17,015 nucleotides of DNA from Blastocladiella britannica (GCA_025349905.2 MU624928.1:1-17015), one strand, 5' to 3'; positions 8,871 to 16,908 are shown, numbered from the stretch's first letter. Made by a program: numbers and translations. The notes: generated from the letters alone by a model not told the origin.

Positions 8871-11534
8871 TTACAATGCCATGACCACCAACGGCTCAGA
8901 CCCACCATCAGAAGAAGAGTGCACGAGCGTGGACGCGGCCGACGAGCCGGCGGCCAGCCACTGTTGCTGCTGCTTGGCGGGACTGAAGGGCCGCCGCAGG
9001 ATATTGCGGTGGTGCACGAGCGCGTCCAAATCGGCGTCAACTTCTTCATCGTCGTCAACGTCCTCGAGCCCTCCGTCGGCCGCCACCGCGTCGGCGATCC
9101 GGCGCGCCTCGCGCTCGTCATCCTCGGTCCACACGCACTGCGCATCGAGCTCGCTCGTGTTTTCGTTACTGCTACTCATGGCAGCCGACGATGACGACGT
9201 TGAAGTCTGCGACCCGGTGGCGGACGCGTCCTCTGAAAATGGCTGCAGCGCCGCCAGAACACGCTTGCACCCGACGCGGCCAGCGATCGCCAAGTGCGCG
9301 GCCCGGGCCCATCCGATAGCGCGGGCGGCGGCGCGCGCGCGCAGCGACCCAATGTGCGCGGCAGTCGAGGCGGCTGCATCGGCCGCGTCCGCAGGCAGCG
9401 TGAGTCCACTGTAGTCCGGCGTAGTCGGCGACGCGCGTGCGACCGGCTCGGGTTCTGCCGCAATCAGCCATCCGCCGCGCGCGCGGTGGGCGGCACGGGC
9501 ATTGGCCGACGACGCTGCCTTCCACCAGCCGCTCGATCCCGTTGCCGACGACGACGATGACGAAGAGGCAGCAGCAGCAGCAGCCGCCGCCGCCGCGGCA
9601 GCAGAGACACCGGCCGCAGCGGGTGGGGCACGCAGCACCAGTGCGCCTGTGGGCGGCGCAAGGAAGCCCGGCAGCAGCCACGCGATCGAGCCAACGAGAC
9701 CGAGCACCGCGAGCGCGCCAAACGATTTGACCGACATGGACGCGCCGGCGAACGGGCCCAGCAGGTTGGCGGATTCAGCGGCGCTGCGCATAGATTTCTC
9801 GAATTGGCGGTGGCCGGCGGTGCTGGTAGCGGCGGCCGGGGCGCCAGCAGCGTGCATGAGCTCGATGGTATCCTCGAGCTGGGATATGGTCGCGCGCAGG
9901 TCGGCAATGGTGCGGTTGGCCGCCTGCAGCTGGTTACCGAGCGCCGCGTTCTCGTCCACCAATGCGCGCGCCGACGACTCCAGCGAGTCCACCTTTTCGC
10001 GCGCGCGCTTGCGCGACTCGGACGCCGCCAGCCGGTTCTTCATCATACGCACGCGCTTCTTGTCCTCGGCGGTCGGGTTGGGCGGAAGCACCAGGTCGGC
10101 CGCGGTCACCTCAGGTTCCTCGTCACACGGCTCGTCAGGGGACGTGCGGCGGCGGCGCTTGGGCGGGCGCGACGTCAGCAGCGCCTTGACCTCACGCCCG
10201 GCTGGGGTCAGATCGTCGTCGCCGCCACTGTGGGTCCCGGAAGCGGACTCGTCGATCCCTGCCGCAGCTGCTGACCGCTTGGAGCTAGTGGACGGCGTAT
10301 GGCGCGCAGCCTTTTTTGCCGCTGCATCTGGTGAGGGCGATACGGGGCTGAGAGGTGACGCGGGCGGCGGCGACGAAGAGGTGGACGACGAGGATGGCCA
10401 GTTCGCCGGAGAGCTGCCCATGTGGGGGAACCCAGTCGTGGCCGCAGTCGCAGCCGCCAGAGCCGCCATGGCGACGGGGTTGGCCATGATTGCCGCCACA
10501 TTCTGGGCCACTGAAGCGGCGGCAGCAGCCGAGTCCAATTGCTGTTGCTGCTGGTACTGTTGAAGCTTTGCCTTGGCGGGAGCCGAAGCCGACAAGGCCG
10601 GAAACAGCGCCGGATCAAACAGCGACAGCGGGTTGGTCGACAGCGGCTTGGCCGGCGGCGACGGCGTCATAGTCGAGCCCGAGAAAGCCCCGAACGTGTA
10701 CTGGGCAAAGTTGGGCGGCGGCGGCGGCGGCGAGGATGACGACGACGAGCTCGACAGGAATGGACGCGGCGACGGCGCACCCCCACCCAAGAGACCCTCC
10801 CACGGCGGCGACGCAGCTGACGAGGCCGAGGTCGAGGGCGAGGGGGCAAACATCGAGGCAAAGTCGGGCGTGGCCACGGACGAGGCCTGTGACGACTGGC
10901 TCGCACGGCGCAGGGCGGCGCCAAACGAGTCGGGCATCAAGAACTGCTGCTGCTGCTGTTGTGGGTGCTGGGGCTGGGGTGCGAGCAGCATTGGAGATGT
11001 GCTCGTAGTCGTGCCCGGAACGGCGACGGCAGCGGCCAGCGAGTCCCAGTTCTCGGCGGTGGCGGCGTCAAAGAAGCGGTAGTCCGAGAACGGGCGGAGC
11101 AGCAGCGACTCATTCGGTTGAGCATGATGTGCCACAGGGGCCACTGGGGCGGAAGAGGTGGTCGTTGGCGGATTAAAGAAAGCGGCCAGCAGGTCGTCCG
11201 AGAGCAGGTCCTGGTGCTGCAGGTAGTCGGACCCGTCGTCCTTGCCTAGGTCCAAGCTGACGTGGTTGTTGTTGTTATTGTTGGGGTGGAAGAACGAGTC
11301 CATGTTGCGAAGGTAACGGGTGGTGGTGGTTGCTGACGTGGCAGTGGCTGCGGTGGTTGACTTGGTCGGCGAAGGCGGAGACGGTGACAGCGAGGGTGTC
11401 TGCGACGAGAGAGACCAGTCGGGGGACGGAGGCAGGGGGAATGCGTCCAGGAGCCGGTCAATGTCGGCGGTGGTGAGCGTTTGATAATTATTTTGCTGTT
11501 GGTCGAGTTGGGGAAGAGAAGTTTGACTCGGCAT
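8871..11534 (-). CDS. Membrane-anchored bZIP transcription factor, ATF6/CREB3-like layout
   Basis: The protein is 887 residues and intronless. A long low-complexity N-terminus (Ser, Pro, Gln, Asn and Ala runs, likely activation region, with ITAADIDRLLDAF-like acidic/hydrophobic sequence near residues 20-32) precedes a basic patch RPPKRRRR (about 456-463). The bZIP domain is at about 492-560. Its basic region is KNRLAASESRKR with the invariant Asn500 and Arg508; leucines at 518, 525, 532, 546 and 553 form the zipper. About 50 residues later FGALAVLGLVGSIAWLLPGF (605-624) is a strong candidate transmembrane helix. Lys603 and the basic KSMR on its N-terminal side favour a cytosolic bZIP and a lumenal C-terminus of about 260 residues rich in Ala and Ser, ending in an acidic stretch. 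That order is the one used by ER-stress factors released by proteolysis. Whether it senses ER stress is inference. Confidence 0.85.
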   Translation of the reverse strand: MPSQTSLPQLDQQQNNYQTLTTADIDRLLDAFPLPPSPDWSLSSQTPSLSPSPPSPTKSTTAATATSATTTTRYLRNMDSFFHPNNNNNNHVSLDLGKDDGSDYLQHQDLLSDDLLAAFFNPPTTTSSAPVAPVAHHAQPNESLLLRPFSDYRFFDAATAENWDSLAAAVAVPGTTTSTSPMLLAPQPQHPQQQQQQFLMPDSFGAALRRASQSSQASSVATPDFASMFAPSPSTSASSAASPPWEGLLGGGAPSPRPFLSSSSSSSSPPPPPPNFAQYTFGAFSGSTMTPSPPAKPLSTNPLSLFDPALFPALSASAPAKAKLQQYQQQQQLDSAAAAASVAQNVAAIMANPVAMAALAAATAATTGFPHMGSSPANWPSSSSTSSSPPPASPLSPVSPSPDAAAKKAARHTPSTSSKRSAAAAGIDESASGTHSGGDDDLTPAGREVKALLTSRPPKRRRRTSPDEPCDEEPEVTAADLVLPPNPTAEDKKRVRMMKNRLAASESRKRAREKVDSLESSARALVDENAALGNQLQAANRTIADLRATISQLEDTIELMHAAGAPAAATSTAGHRQFEKSMRSAAESANLLGPFAGASMSVKSFGALAVLGLVGSIAWLLPGFLAPPTGALVLRAPPAAAGVSAAAAAAAAAAAASSSSSSSATGSSGWWKAASSANARAAHRARGGWLIAAEPEPVARASPTTPDYSGLTLPADAADAAASTAAHIGSLRARAAARAIGWARAAHLAIAGRVGCKRVLAALQPFSEDASATGSQTSTSSSSAAMSSSNENTSELDAQCVWTEDDEREARRIADAVAADGGLEDVDDDEEVDADLDALVHHRNILRRPFSPAKQQQQWLAAGSSAASTLVHSSSDGGSEPLVVMAL

Positions 11535-11801
11535 TTTTTGAAATGACTGGATTTGCTTTTGAAAATGAATAAAAGTGAATAAAAGTGAATAAAAGTTAAA
11601 ATGGATCCCAGGATTTAGAAAGAATGAACGTACGAGATGGACTAAGGACTGGAGAGGATATGAAAAAAGCCTTGGACTCGGACGCAGACTAGCTGAAGGA
11701 GAACGGGGGCCGTGCTCTCCTCTTTATAACCAAAGTGCCTCACGACTTTGACACGTCAAAACAACGAACGGCTTCACGTCATCAACAGGACGATAAACAA
11801 A
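11535..11801. promoter_or_regulatory. Divergent promoter of bZIP and methyltransferase genes
   Basis: This 267-base gap separates the bZIP start (11534, minus) from the methyltransferase start (11802, plus). It contains three tandem TGAATAAAAG copies (11566-11595). CTTTATA at 11722-11728 reads TATAAAG on the minus strand, 188 bases upstream of the bZIP ATG, and the overlapping TTTATAAC on the plus strand is about 78 bases before the methyltransferase ATG. The same TATAAAG word precedes both Egh16-like genes, which supports it as a core promoter element here. Confidence 0.45.
11566..11595. repeat. Three exact copies of TGAATAAAAG
   Basis: Three perfect head-to-tail copies of a 10-base unit begin 32 bases upstream of the bZIP start codon, so they probably lie in its 5' leader (CTTTTATTCA x3 in the mRNA sense) or in its proximal promoter. 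Ten bases is about one helical turn, so three bound proteins would face the same side of DNA. A simple slippage repeat is the alternative. Confidence 0.7.
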
Positions 11802-13004
11802 ATGGACGCATCGGTGGCCCACCTCGCCGCTCGCGCCGCACGCCTGGTCCACACCTTGGTCCCGCTTCAAATTCAAGATCCCACTGAAAAAACGACGACT
11901 GCAGTCCGCCACCTATTCCGCCTGCTGCCCCTCTCTTACCCGCCTGCGTCCGCCCTGCTTACGAGTCCCCACCACATCTCGATCCGCCTCGTCGCGGTCA
12001 CCGAGCTCGGCCTGCACCCGCGTGGATCTCTGGCCGGTCCCCTGCGCCTCTCTGCCACCATCCTCGTCGGCCGCCTGACTGGCTCGCTGCTCGCCAACCC
12101 CGTCACCGTCTCCTGCGAGCCTCTTGTTAATGGTCCAACCTTCTTACCGGCCGAGAATGGAAAGGGCCAGTTTGAGTTCTCGCCGGACCCGTCGCAATGG
12201 GTGCGTGTCCTTGGTTCGGATCGGACGCAACAGAGCGCGTTTGTGCGCATCTCGGCCCATGGGCAAGACACTTGCCACGATCTGGTCCTCGGCCCCTTTA
12301 CGCTGAGTCCGAACTCTGGCGGCGACGATACAGCCATGATCGACGTGTACCGTCCGTTCGAGGTCCCCGGGGTCCCGGATCTGTGCCTGGTGCGCGAAGA
12401 CTGGGGACTGGGCATTCCTGGTAAAGTGTGGGACTCGGCCATTGTGCTCTCGGCGCTGCTCGTATCCCCAGCCCGGCTCGCGGCGCTGATTCCTCCTCTT
12501 CAAAAACGACCGCTGCATATCGTTGACCTATCGTCTGGTACCGGCCACTTGGCCGCATTGCTCCACCTATCCCTGAAGCAGCCGCAGCTGCAGCGGTCGC
12601 ACCAGTCGGTCCAAATCTCGTGCACTGATTTGCCCGAGGCCGTGCCCTTGCTGGCCGCGAATCTGGCCGCCACGCCGGTTGAGCCACATGCCTTACCCTG
12701 GGGAGACGAGCCTGCCGCCCGCGCCCTGGGACCCGCGGACCTCGTCATTGCGAGCGACGTGGTGTACCAGGCCGAGCTGCTGCCCATGTTGGCCGCCACA
12801 CTTGCGGCACTGGTCCCGCCCGCAAGTGGCGGTCGTGTCGTTTTTGGCTACAAGCCGCGTGGTCTGACCTCGGCCGAAGAGGATGCGTTCTTTGTGGGTG
12901 CGCTGGTCGAGCAGTACGGGTTCCGTGTTATTGCCGCCGAAGAGCAATCGGGCGACCGTCAAGCGCGGTTTGGTGTGGTCGTTATTGTACTGGAGCGCCC
13001 ATAA
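11802..13004 (+). CDS. METTL21-family (Methyltransf_16) protein methyltransferase
   Basis: The protein is 400 residues and intronless. It is a predicted S-adenosylmethionine-dependent enzyme; relatives methylate lysines on translation factors, chaperones and similar proteins. The start at 11802 (aaaATGG context) is preferred over the in-frame ATG at 11748, which would add 18 residues near the presumed TATA. The C-terminal catalytic domain shows KVWDSAIVL (208-216), the SAM-binding motif VDLSSGTGHLAAL (241-253), the family-typical CTDLPEAVPLLAANL (274-288), LPWG (298-301) and DLVIASDVVY (313-322) with the DVVY signature. YKPR at 350-353 ends the core. Residues 1-185 form an extension with alternating hydrophobic residues that may be a beta-sandwich. 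METTL22-type and FAM86-type members also carry extensions, so the subgroup is open. AATAAA at 13005-13010 directly follows the stop. Confidence 0.83.
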   Translation: MDASVAHLAARAARLVHTLVPLQIQDPTEKTTTAVRHLFRLLPLSYPPASALLTSPHHISIRLVAVTELGLHPRGSLAGPLRLSATILVGRLTGSLLANPVTVSCEPLVNGPTFLPAENGKGQFEFSPDPSQWVRVLGSDRTQQSAFVRISAHGQDTCHDLVLGPFTLSPNSGGDDTAMIDVYRPFEVPGVPDLCLVREDWGLGIPGKVWDSAIVLSALLVSPARLAALIPPLQKRPLHIVDLSSGTGHLAALLHLSLKQPQLQRSHQSVQISCTDLPEAVPLLAANLAATPVEPHALPWGDEPAARALGPADLVIASDVVYQAELLPMLAATLAALVPPASGGRVVFGYKPRGLTSAEEDAFFVGALVEQYGFRVIAAEEQSGDRQARFGVVVIVLERP

Positions 13005-13010
13005 AATAAA
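13005..13010 (+). terminator. AATAAA polyadenylation signal abutting the stop codon
   Basis: AATAAA follows the methyltransferase TAA with no gap. Only 25 bases (13005-13029) separate this stop from the stop of the convergent Egh16-like gene, so the two mRNAs must overlap at their 3' ends or cleave inside each other's coding region. Confidence 0.5.
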
Positions 13011-13029
13011 CATTTTGCATTTTCTTCAG

Positions 13030-13926
13030 TTACTGGCCACGGGCGGCGGCGATCTTGGCTGCAAGCTTGCCGCGCCGGCCGCCGGCTTGCTTCTTGGTAA
13101 TGTTCTTGGCGGCTCCGTTGTCTGCACCGGCAGCAGTCCCATCTGCGCCAACGGCTACCGCATCACCCTCTTCGGTCTGCGCGGATCCAGCACCAGCAGC
13201 ACCCGCACCCGCAGCACCCGCGCCGGCAGCGGCACCGTTCATTTGCTGGACAGGAACACACCCTCCGAAAGGCCCCGCGCGCGCGGCATTGCGGCACCGG
13301 ACCAAGCACATGTTCCCACCCGGACCGCCCGAGCACTTGAGCCCCACCGGCATCGTCACCGCCAGCGGCTGGTCAGTCACGGACGTGCGAGCGTTGCGGC
13401 CGCGCTTCCCGGGCAGGTTCTGATCGACCTTGAGCGGCGTAAAGTCTTGGCCGGTGCCGTCGGCCGAAAGATCGCACGTGTAAGGTCCCGCCCCGTCGGC
13501 ATTGATCTGGTGCACGGTCATGGTCAGCGGCTGGCCCGCGGCCACCATGGGAAGGCCCCCAAGATCCGTCATCAGGGACTGGACTCCCTCAGTGATATCG
13601 TTGTTGCCGCCGCCCAGAGTGCGGCCACAGGGACCCGTGCGGCCCGACGCAATCTCGCCGTCCCGAATGATTGACGTGTCTTGCTGGAACGGGTTACGGG
13701 TGCGGCCATCGCGAGGAGTGTCGTCCACCTATCCATAATTGTTTTGGTTTTGTGAGGATCACGAAGCAAAATAAAAAAGGGAAATGCATACAATGCCAAG
13801 CGCCTTGCCCTCCGGACCACCAATACCCTTGGCTCCGGTGATGGCACCATGTCCGTGAACCCAGGTAGCCATCGTCATTGCGACCAGCGCAATCAAGAGG
13901 AGATGCTGCTTCCATGCGCCAGTCAT
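13030..13926 (-). CDS. Egh16-like secreted protein, copy A
   Basis: The product is 277 residues from two exons: 13792-13926 and 13030-13728. The 63-base intron (13729-13791, GTATGC..GATAG) is phase 0. Residues 1-25 form a signal peptide (LLLIALVAMTMATWVHG) and cleavage would expose HGAITGAKGIGG. The body carries the family pattern RNPFQQDTSIIRD, GPCGRTLGGGNND, MTVHQINADGAGPYTC and MCLVRCRNAARAGPFGGCVP, with cysteines at 79, 130, 177, 186, 190 and 202, probably three disulfides. A Gly/Ala-rich linker and a basic tail (KKQAGGRRGKLAAKIAAARG) follow. Egh16-like proteins are fungal; Blumeria Egh16H1 and Magnaporthe GAS1/GAS2 (MAS3/MAS1) are expressed during appressorium formation, and the biochemical role was not settled as far as I know. 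CTTTATA at 14054-14060 gives a minus-strand TATAAAG 128 bases before the ATG. Confidence 0.88.
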
Positions 13927-14053
13927 GGTTGTGTTCTTGTTTTGAAGAGAAGAAGGGTAGGGGAGGCGGCCAGCGCTTTTGTTGTGTGAGAGGATCCGGT
14001 TGGATTTGGTTATGTGACCTTGCTCGTACGCACAAGAGGGGGGGGGGAAGGAT

Positions 14054-14060
14054 CTTTATA
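14054..14060 (-). promoter_or_regulatory. TATAAAG box of Egh16-like copy A
   Basis: TATAAAG on the minus strand, 128 bases upstream of the ATG at 13926. Copy B has the same word 112 bases upstream of its ATG, so both paralogues probably use TATA-driven, possibly strongly regulated promoters. The rest of 14061-14383, between this promoter and the end of copy B, shows no gene or repeat that I can support. Confidence 0.5.
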
Positions 14061-14383
14061 CCCTGCCCAAATTGAGCTTAAATGATGCAAGCGCGAGCTG
14101 CGGAGCCAATTTCGCGCGGAGCCTGGGTACCACCATGAGGGAACCAGAGTTCGCGGATGGTACGCCACAGGTACGCGTTGGCAGGGATATGCCGTTTTCG
14201 GTTCCGCTTCAACAAACATTTAACTCTCCATGAGTACAAGCCGCATTTATGTTGTGCGCGAATACATTATTCCAGAAATTAGCGCAAAATGTACAATTTT
14301 GGAGGAACTGGCTCTGCTGGCCCCATACACATAATTGGAAATGAAGAGGAATCGCATTTTTAGATATTCTCCATGGATCCATC

Positions 14384-14805
14384 TCACTGGCGACCCTTGA
14401 TCCGGTCGGCTCCCATGTTGGTGTCGGCGCCAGCTCCCATGCTCATGTCCATGTTCTTGATCATATCAGTAACCGTGCCCATATCGATGCCCGCTTTGGT
14501 GTTGGTGCCCTTGTTAATGTCCATGTTCATGTCCGCGCCTTGGTTCATGCCAATGTCGGTGCCATTGGTCATATCGGTGCCTTTGGTCGCGTCAGTGCCG
14601 GTACCCATGTACATGTCCCTGCCGGCGCCCATGTTCATGTCCGTGCCATTGGTCATGTCGGTGCCGTTGGCCATGCCCTGGGTCATGTCGGTGCTCTCCT
14701 TGGCCATGCCCATGTCACCGTTCTTGGTCATGTCGGTGCCCTGGTTCATGCCCATCCCAGCGCCCATATCGGCGCCCATGCCCATCCCAGCACCAGTCAC
14801 ATTCT
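14384..14805 (-). repeat. Degenerate tandem repeat encoding the Met-rich tail
   Basis: Imperfect units around CATGTCGGTGCC (plus strand), spaced in multiples of three, fill the 3' part of copy B and encode GTDM, TNGTDM, MNMG and GMNQG variants. Unit length is irregular, which suggests repeated slippage or unequal exchange with purifying pressure on composition and frame. Confidence 0.7.
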
Positions 14806-15618
14806 GGCCCACCATCGACGACGGCAGCATGATTGCGGCCGCGCCAACCATCTGCTGGACAGGCACACAGCCACCGAACGGTCCCGCCGCCGCGGCATTG
14901 CGGCACCGCACCAAGCACATGTTCTTGGCGGCGCCGCCCGTGCACTTAAGATCGCCCGGCATGGTCACCATCAGCGCCTGGTCCTTGAGCGATGTGCGAG
15001 CGTTCCGGCCACGGACGCCAGGGAGGTTCATGGTCACCTTGACCGGCGTAAAGTCTTTGCCAGTTCCGTCCGCCGACTGATTATTGATTCTCAGCCATGG
15101 AAAGCAACTCAGATAGGTAAAGGGCGAGCGTACCAATGCGCAAATGTAGGGTCCAGCCCCATCGGCGTTGATCTGGTGCACAGTCATGGTCAGCGGCATT
15201 CCGGCAGCAACCATCGGCAATCCACCGCCAAGCTCGGCCATGAGCGCCTTGACACCCGCGGCGATATCGTTGTTACCCCCACCGAGTGTACGACCGCACG
15301 GACCCGTGCGACCGGACTTGATCTCACGGTCGCGAATGATCGAAGTGTCCTGCTGGAACGGCTTGCGCGTGGTCCCGGTGCGCGGAGTGGTATCGACCTA
15401 TATTCATTCATCGTTCAGTAACTCTTCATGTCTGCTGAATTTGGATGCAAGATACGTACAATGCCGAGCGCCTTGCCCTCGGGACCGCCAATGCCCTTGA
15501 CTCCCGTAATGGCGCCGTGGCCGTGGGCGGACGGGACACCCATCACGACCAGCGTGATCAGAAGAAGGAGGAGAGAGAGCTTGTTCTTGTTGGCGTTGGT
15601 GGTAGTGGCGAACGACAT
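14384..15618 (-). CDS. Egh16-like secreted protein, copy B, with Met-rich tail
   Basis: The product is 371 residues from three exons: 15460-15618, 15134-15397 and 14384-15076. Intron 1 (15398-15459, GTACGT..CCTATAG side, phase 0) falls at the same codon as in copy A, after KALGI. Intron 2 (15077-15133, GTACGC..AATCAG, 57 bases, phase 0) is absent from copy A. It has no stop codon, so an ORF caller reads through it and inserts 19 false residues after PYICAL. Residues 1-33 are a signal peptide (LSLLLLLITLVVMGVPSAHG) and the mature start is HGAITGVKGIGG. The conserved body and six cysteines match copy A. The last roughly 130 residues are a Met/Gly/Asp/Thr repeat with about 25 methionines, many as MxM (MGM, MNM, MYM, MDMSM), several NGT sequons and no cysteine. 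Tandem, same-strand arrangement with copy A indicates local duplication. Confidence 0.88.
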
Positions 15619-15729
15619 GGTGGAGGCGGTTGTGTGAGTGTGAGTTGGTTAGATGCGGCCGGCGCGATTGTGTTGTTTGGTGGATGGATCGAGACAAAAA
15701 AAAGAATGCAATGCAAGGAATCACTTGGG

Positions 15730-15736
15730 CTTTATA
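15730..15736 (-). promoter_or_regulatory. TATAAAG box of Egh16-like copy B
   Basis: TATAAAG on the minus strand, 112 bases upstream of the ATG at 15618, matching the placement in copy A. From 15737 to 16010 I see no gene; this is the promoter of copy B and the 3' flank of the next gene. Confidence 0.5.
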
Positions 15737-16010
15737 CTCGTACCATCCGTATGAGGGCAAGATCCGATCACACGATCATGCAGCTTGGAGGTGGAAAGTT
15801 GAGCTACTTCTTGGCGCTGAGTAAAGGGATCAAAGTTAATGCTCGAGTCATGAAAGAGTACTGGCGTCTAAAATAATTTACAAATATTTTCCGCCCAGTC
15901 GCTTCTTGCGCGGGTACGCGAGCAAGTGTTGGCAAGAAGTGAGTTCAGTGGTGAAAGTCCAAGCCTCAGAAATATACTTTATGCCATTGAAATGTATGTT
16001 ACGAGCACTA

Positions 16011-16908
16011 CTAGTTTTGTGCCAAGCTCCCCAAGATTTCGTCCATCAAAGCCTCGTCCTCGTCCGCAAGTACAACGGCGGCGGTAGAGGCAGTGGGCGC
16101 CAATGTCTTTGCTGCTGTTGCAGCTGCCGCCACACCGGGATCGCTCGTCTGCGTCAGCAAATTGAGATCAGCCGCCCCACCGCTGCCCGAACCAACAACC
16201 GCATCGGTAGCGACGACGTTGGTATTGACCATTCGAAATTTCTCCAAGTTAAAGTTGCTGGCCTTGACGTGATGTTTTTGCTGTTATGTACTTTTTTTGT
16301 CAGACCAGATCAAATGTTTTGAAAGAAGGGAAACTGTCAAGTACTGCGACCACTGCTCCATCAATTTTTTCAGTCGGGACCTGTTGTTGCTGCTGTTGCT
16401 GGACGGGTGTTGCGACGGCAGCAGTGGGAGCATTCACTCGACGTTGCGGCTGCTTTAGCTTCTGCGCAGGCTCCTCCTCCTTGATGGCATCGCTCCCAAC
16501 TGCCACTGGCGCATGGGTCGTGGTCGAGTGTGATGGACGCTTTGATGGCTGATGCTGCGGCGGCGTCGCTCGTGATGGAGGCGATGGTATGTCATACGAT
16601 CGCTGCTTGTGGTAATGATGTAATTCGATTCCGGACTGCATGGCCGACAGCGTGTCGTAAATGGTGGCAGTACTGCTCGCGTCGCCGAGAATGTCTTTGA
16701 GCCACGTTTCAGTGTCGTTTGGCTGGCAATGCTGCTGCTGTTTCTGGTCTGATCGTGTCTTGTCGTTTTGGGGAGCAGTCGGCCCGGCGGTAGCTGCCGC
16801 GTTGCGGTTCGGTCGTGGCTCTACCGGCACGGTGTCAATGCCTCCAAGAGGCACCCGCTGCGGCTGCGGGGGTAATGGTGGCGACGGGGCGGATTGCCCA
16901 TTTCCCAT
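16011..16908 (-). CDS. N-myristoylated LAMTOR1/Ego1-like protein
   Basis: The spliced product is 277 residues: exon 1 16345-16908, exon 2 16011-16280. The 64-base intron (16281-16344, GTACTT..ATAACAG) has a CTGAC branch site and joins VVA to QKHHVKASNFN in phase 0. Without splicing, exon 1 would run into a stop at 16300. The N-terminus MGNGQS fits the N-myristoylation rule (Gly2, Ser6). After a Pro-rich stretch, residues 66-106 (TETWLKDILGDASST, then YDTLSAMQSGIELHHYHKQR) resemble the LAMTOR1 core, in which ..LLxxIL.., an IDVSA..-type segment and a MEQHEYMDRAR-type segment follow in order. LAMTOR1/Ego1 anchors the Ragulator/EGO complex to the lysosome or vacuole for TORC1 activation. A Gln7 run, Pro/Ala linkers and an acidic C-terminus (DEDEALMDEILGSL) are extra. 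The family call is from a weak remembered match. Bases 16909-17015 are its upstream flank. Confidence 0.6.

Noticed and set aside
8738..8875. Splicing of the bZIP directly into the LRR gene to make a fusion
   Set aside because: A donor at the bZIP end (TT|GTAAAT) joined to the LRR acceptor before 8737 gives an immediate stop in that phase, so no open fusion forms.
9502..10563. A 353-codon open frame on the plus strand
   Set aside because: It lies wholly antisense to the bZIP gene, is rich in Ala, Arg and Ser, and has no domain. Long antisense frames are expected in GC-rich coding DNA.
9541..11000. Trinucleotide runs (GCA, GGC, TGC) as possible repeat-expansion loci
   Set aside because: They are mixed-codon Ala, Pro, Ser and Gln runs within the bZIP disordered regions, not long pure arrays.
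14540..15421. A 293-codon open frame on the plus strand
   Set aside because: It is antisense to Egh16-like copy B, and its His/Gly/Val repeats mirror the Met-rich repeat. It crosses both introns of copy B.
15906..16322. A 138-codon plus-strand frame
   Set aside because: It is antisense to exon 2 and the intron of the LAMTOR1-like gene; no protein-like conservation was seen.
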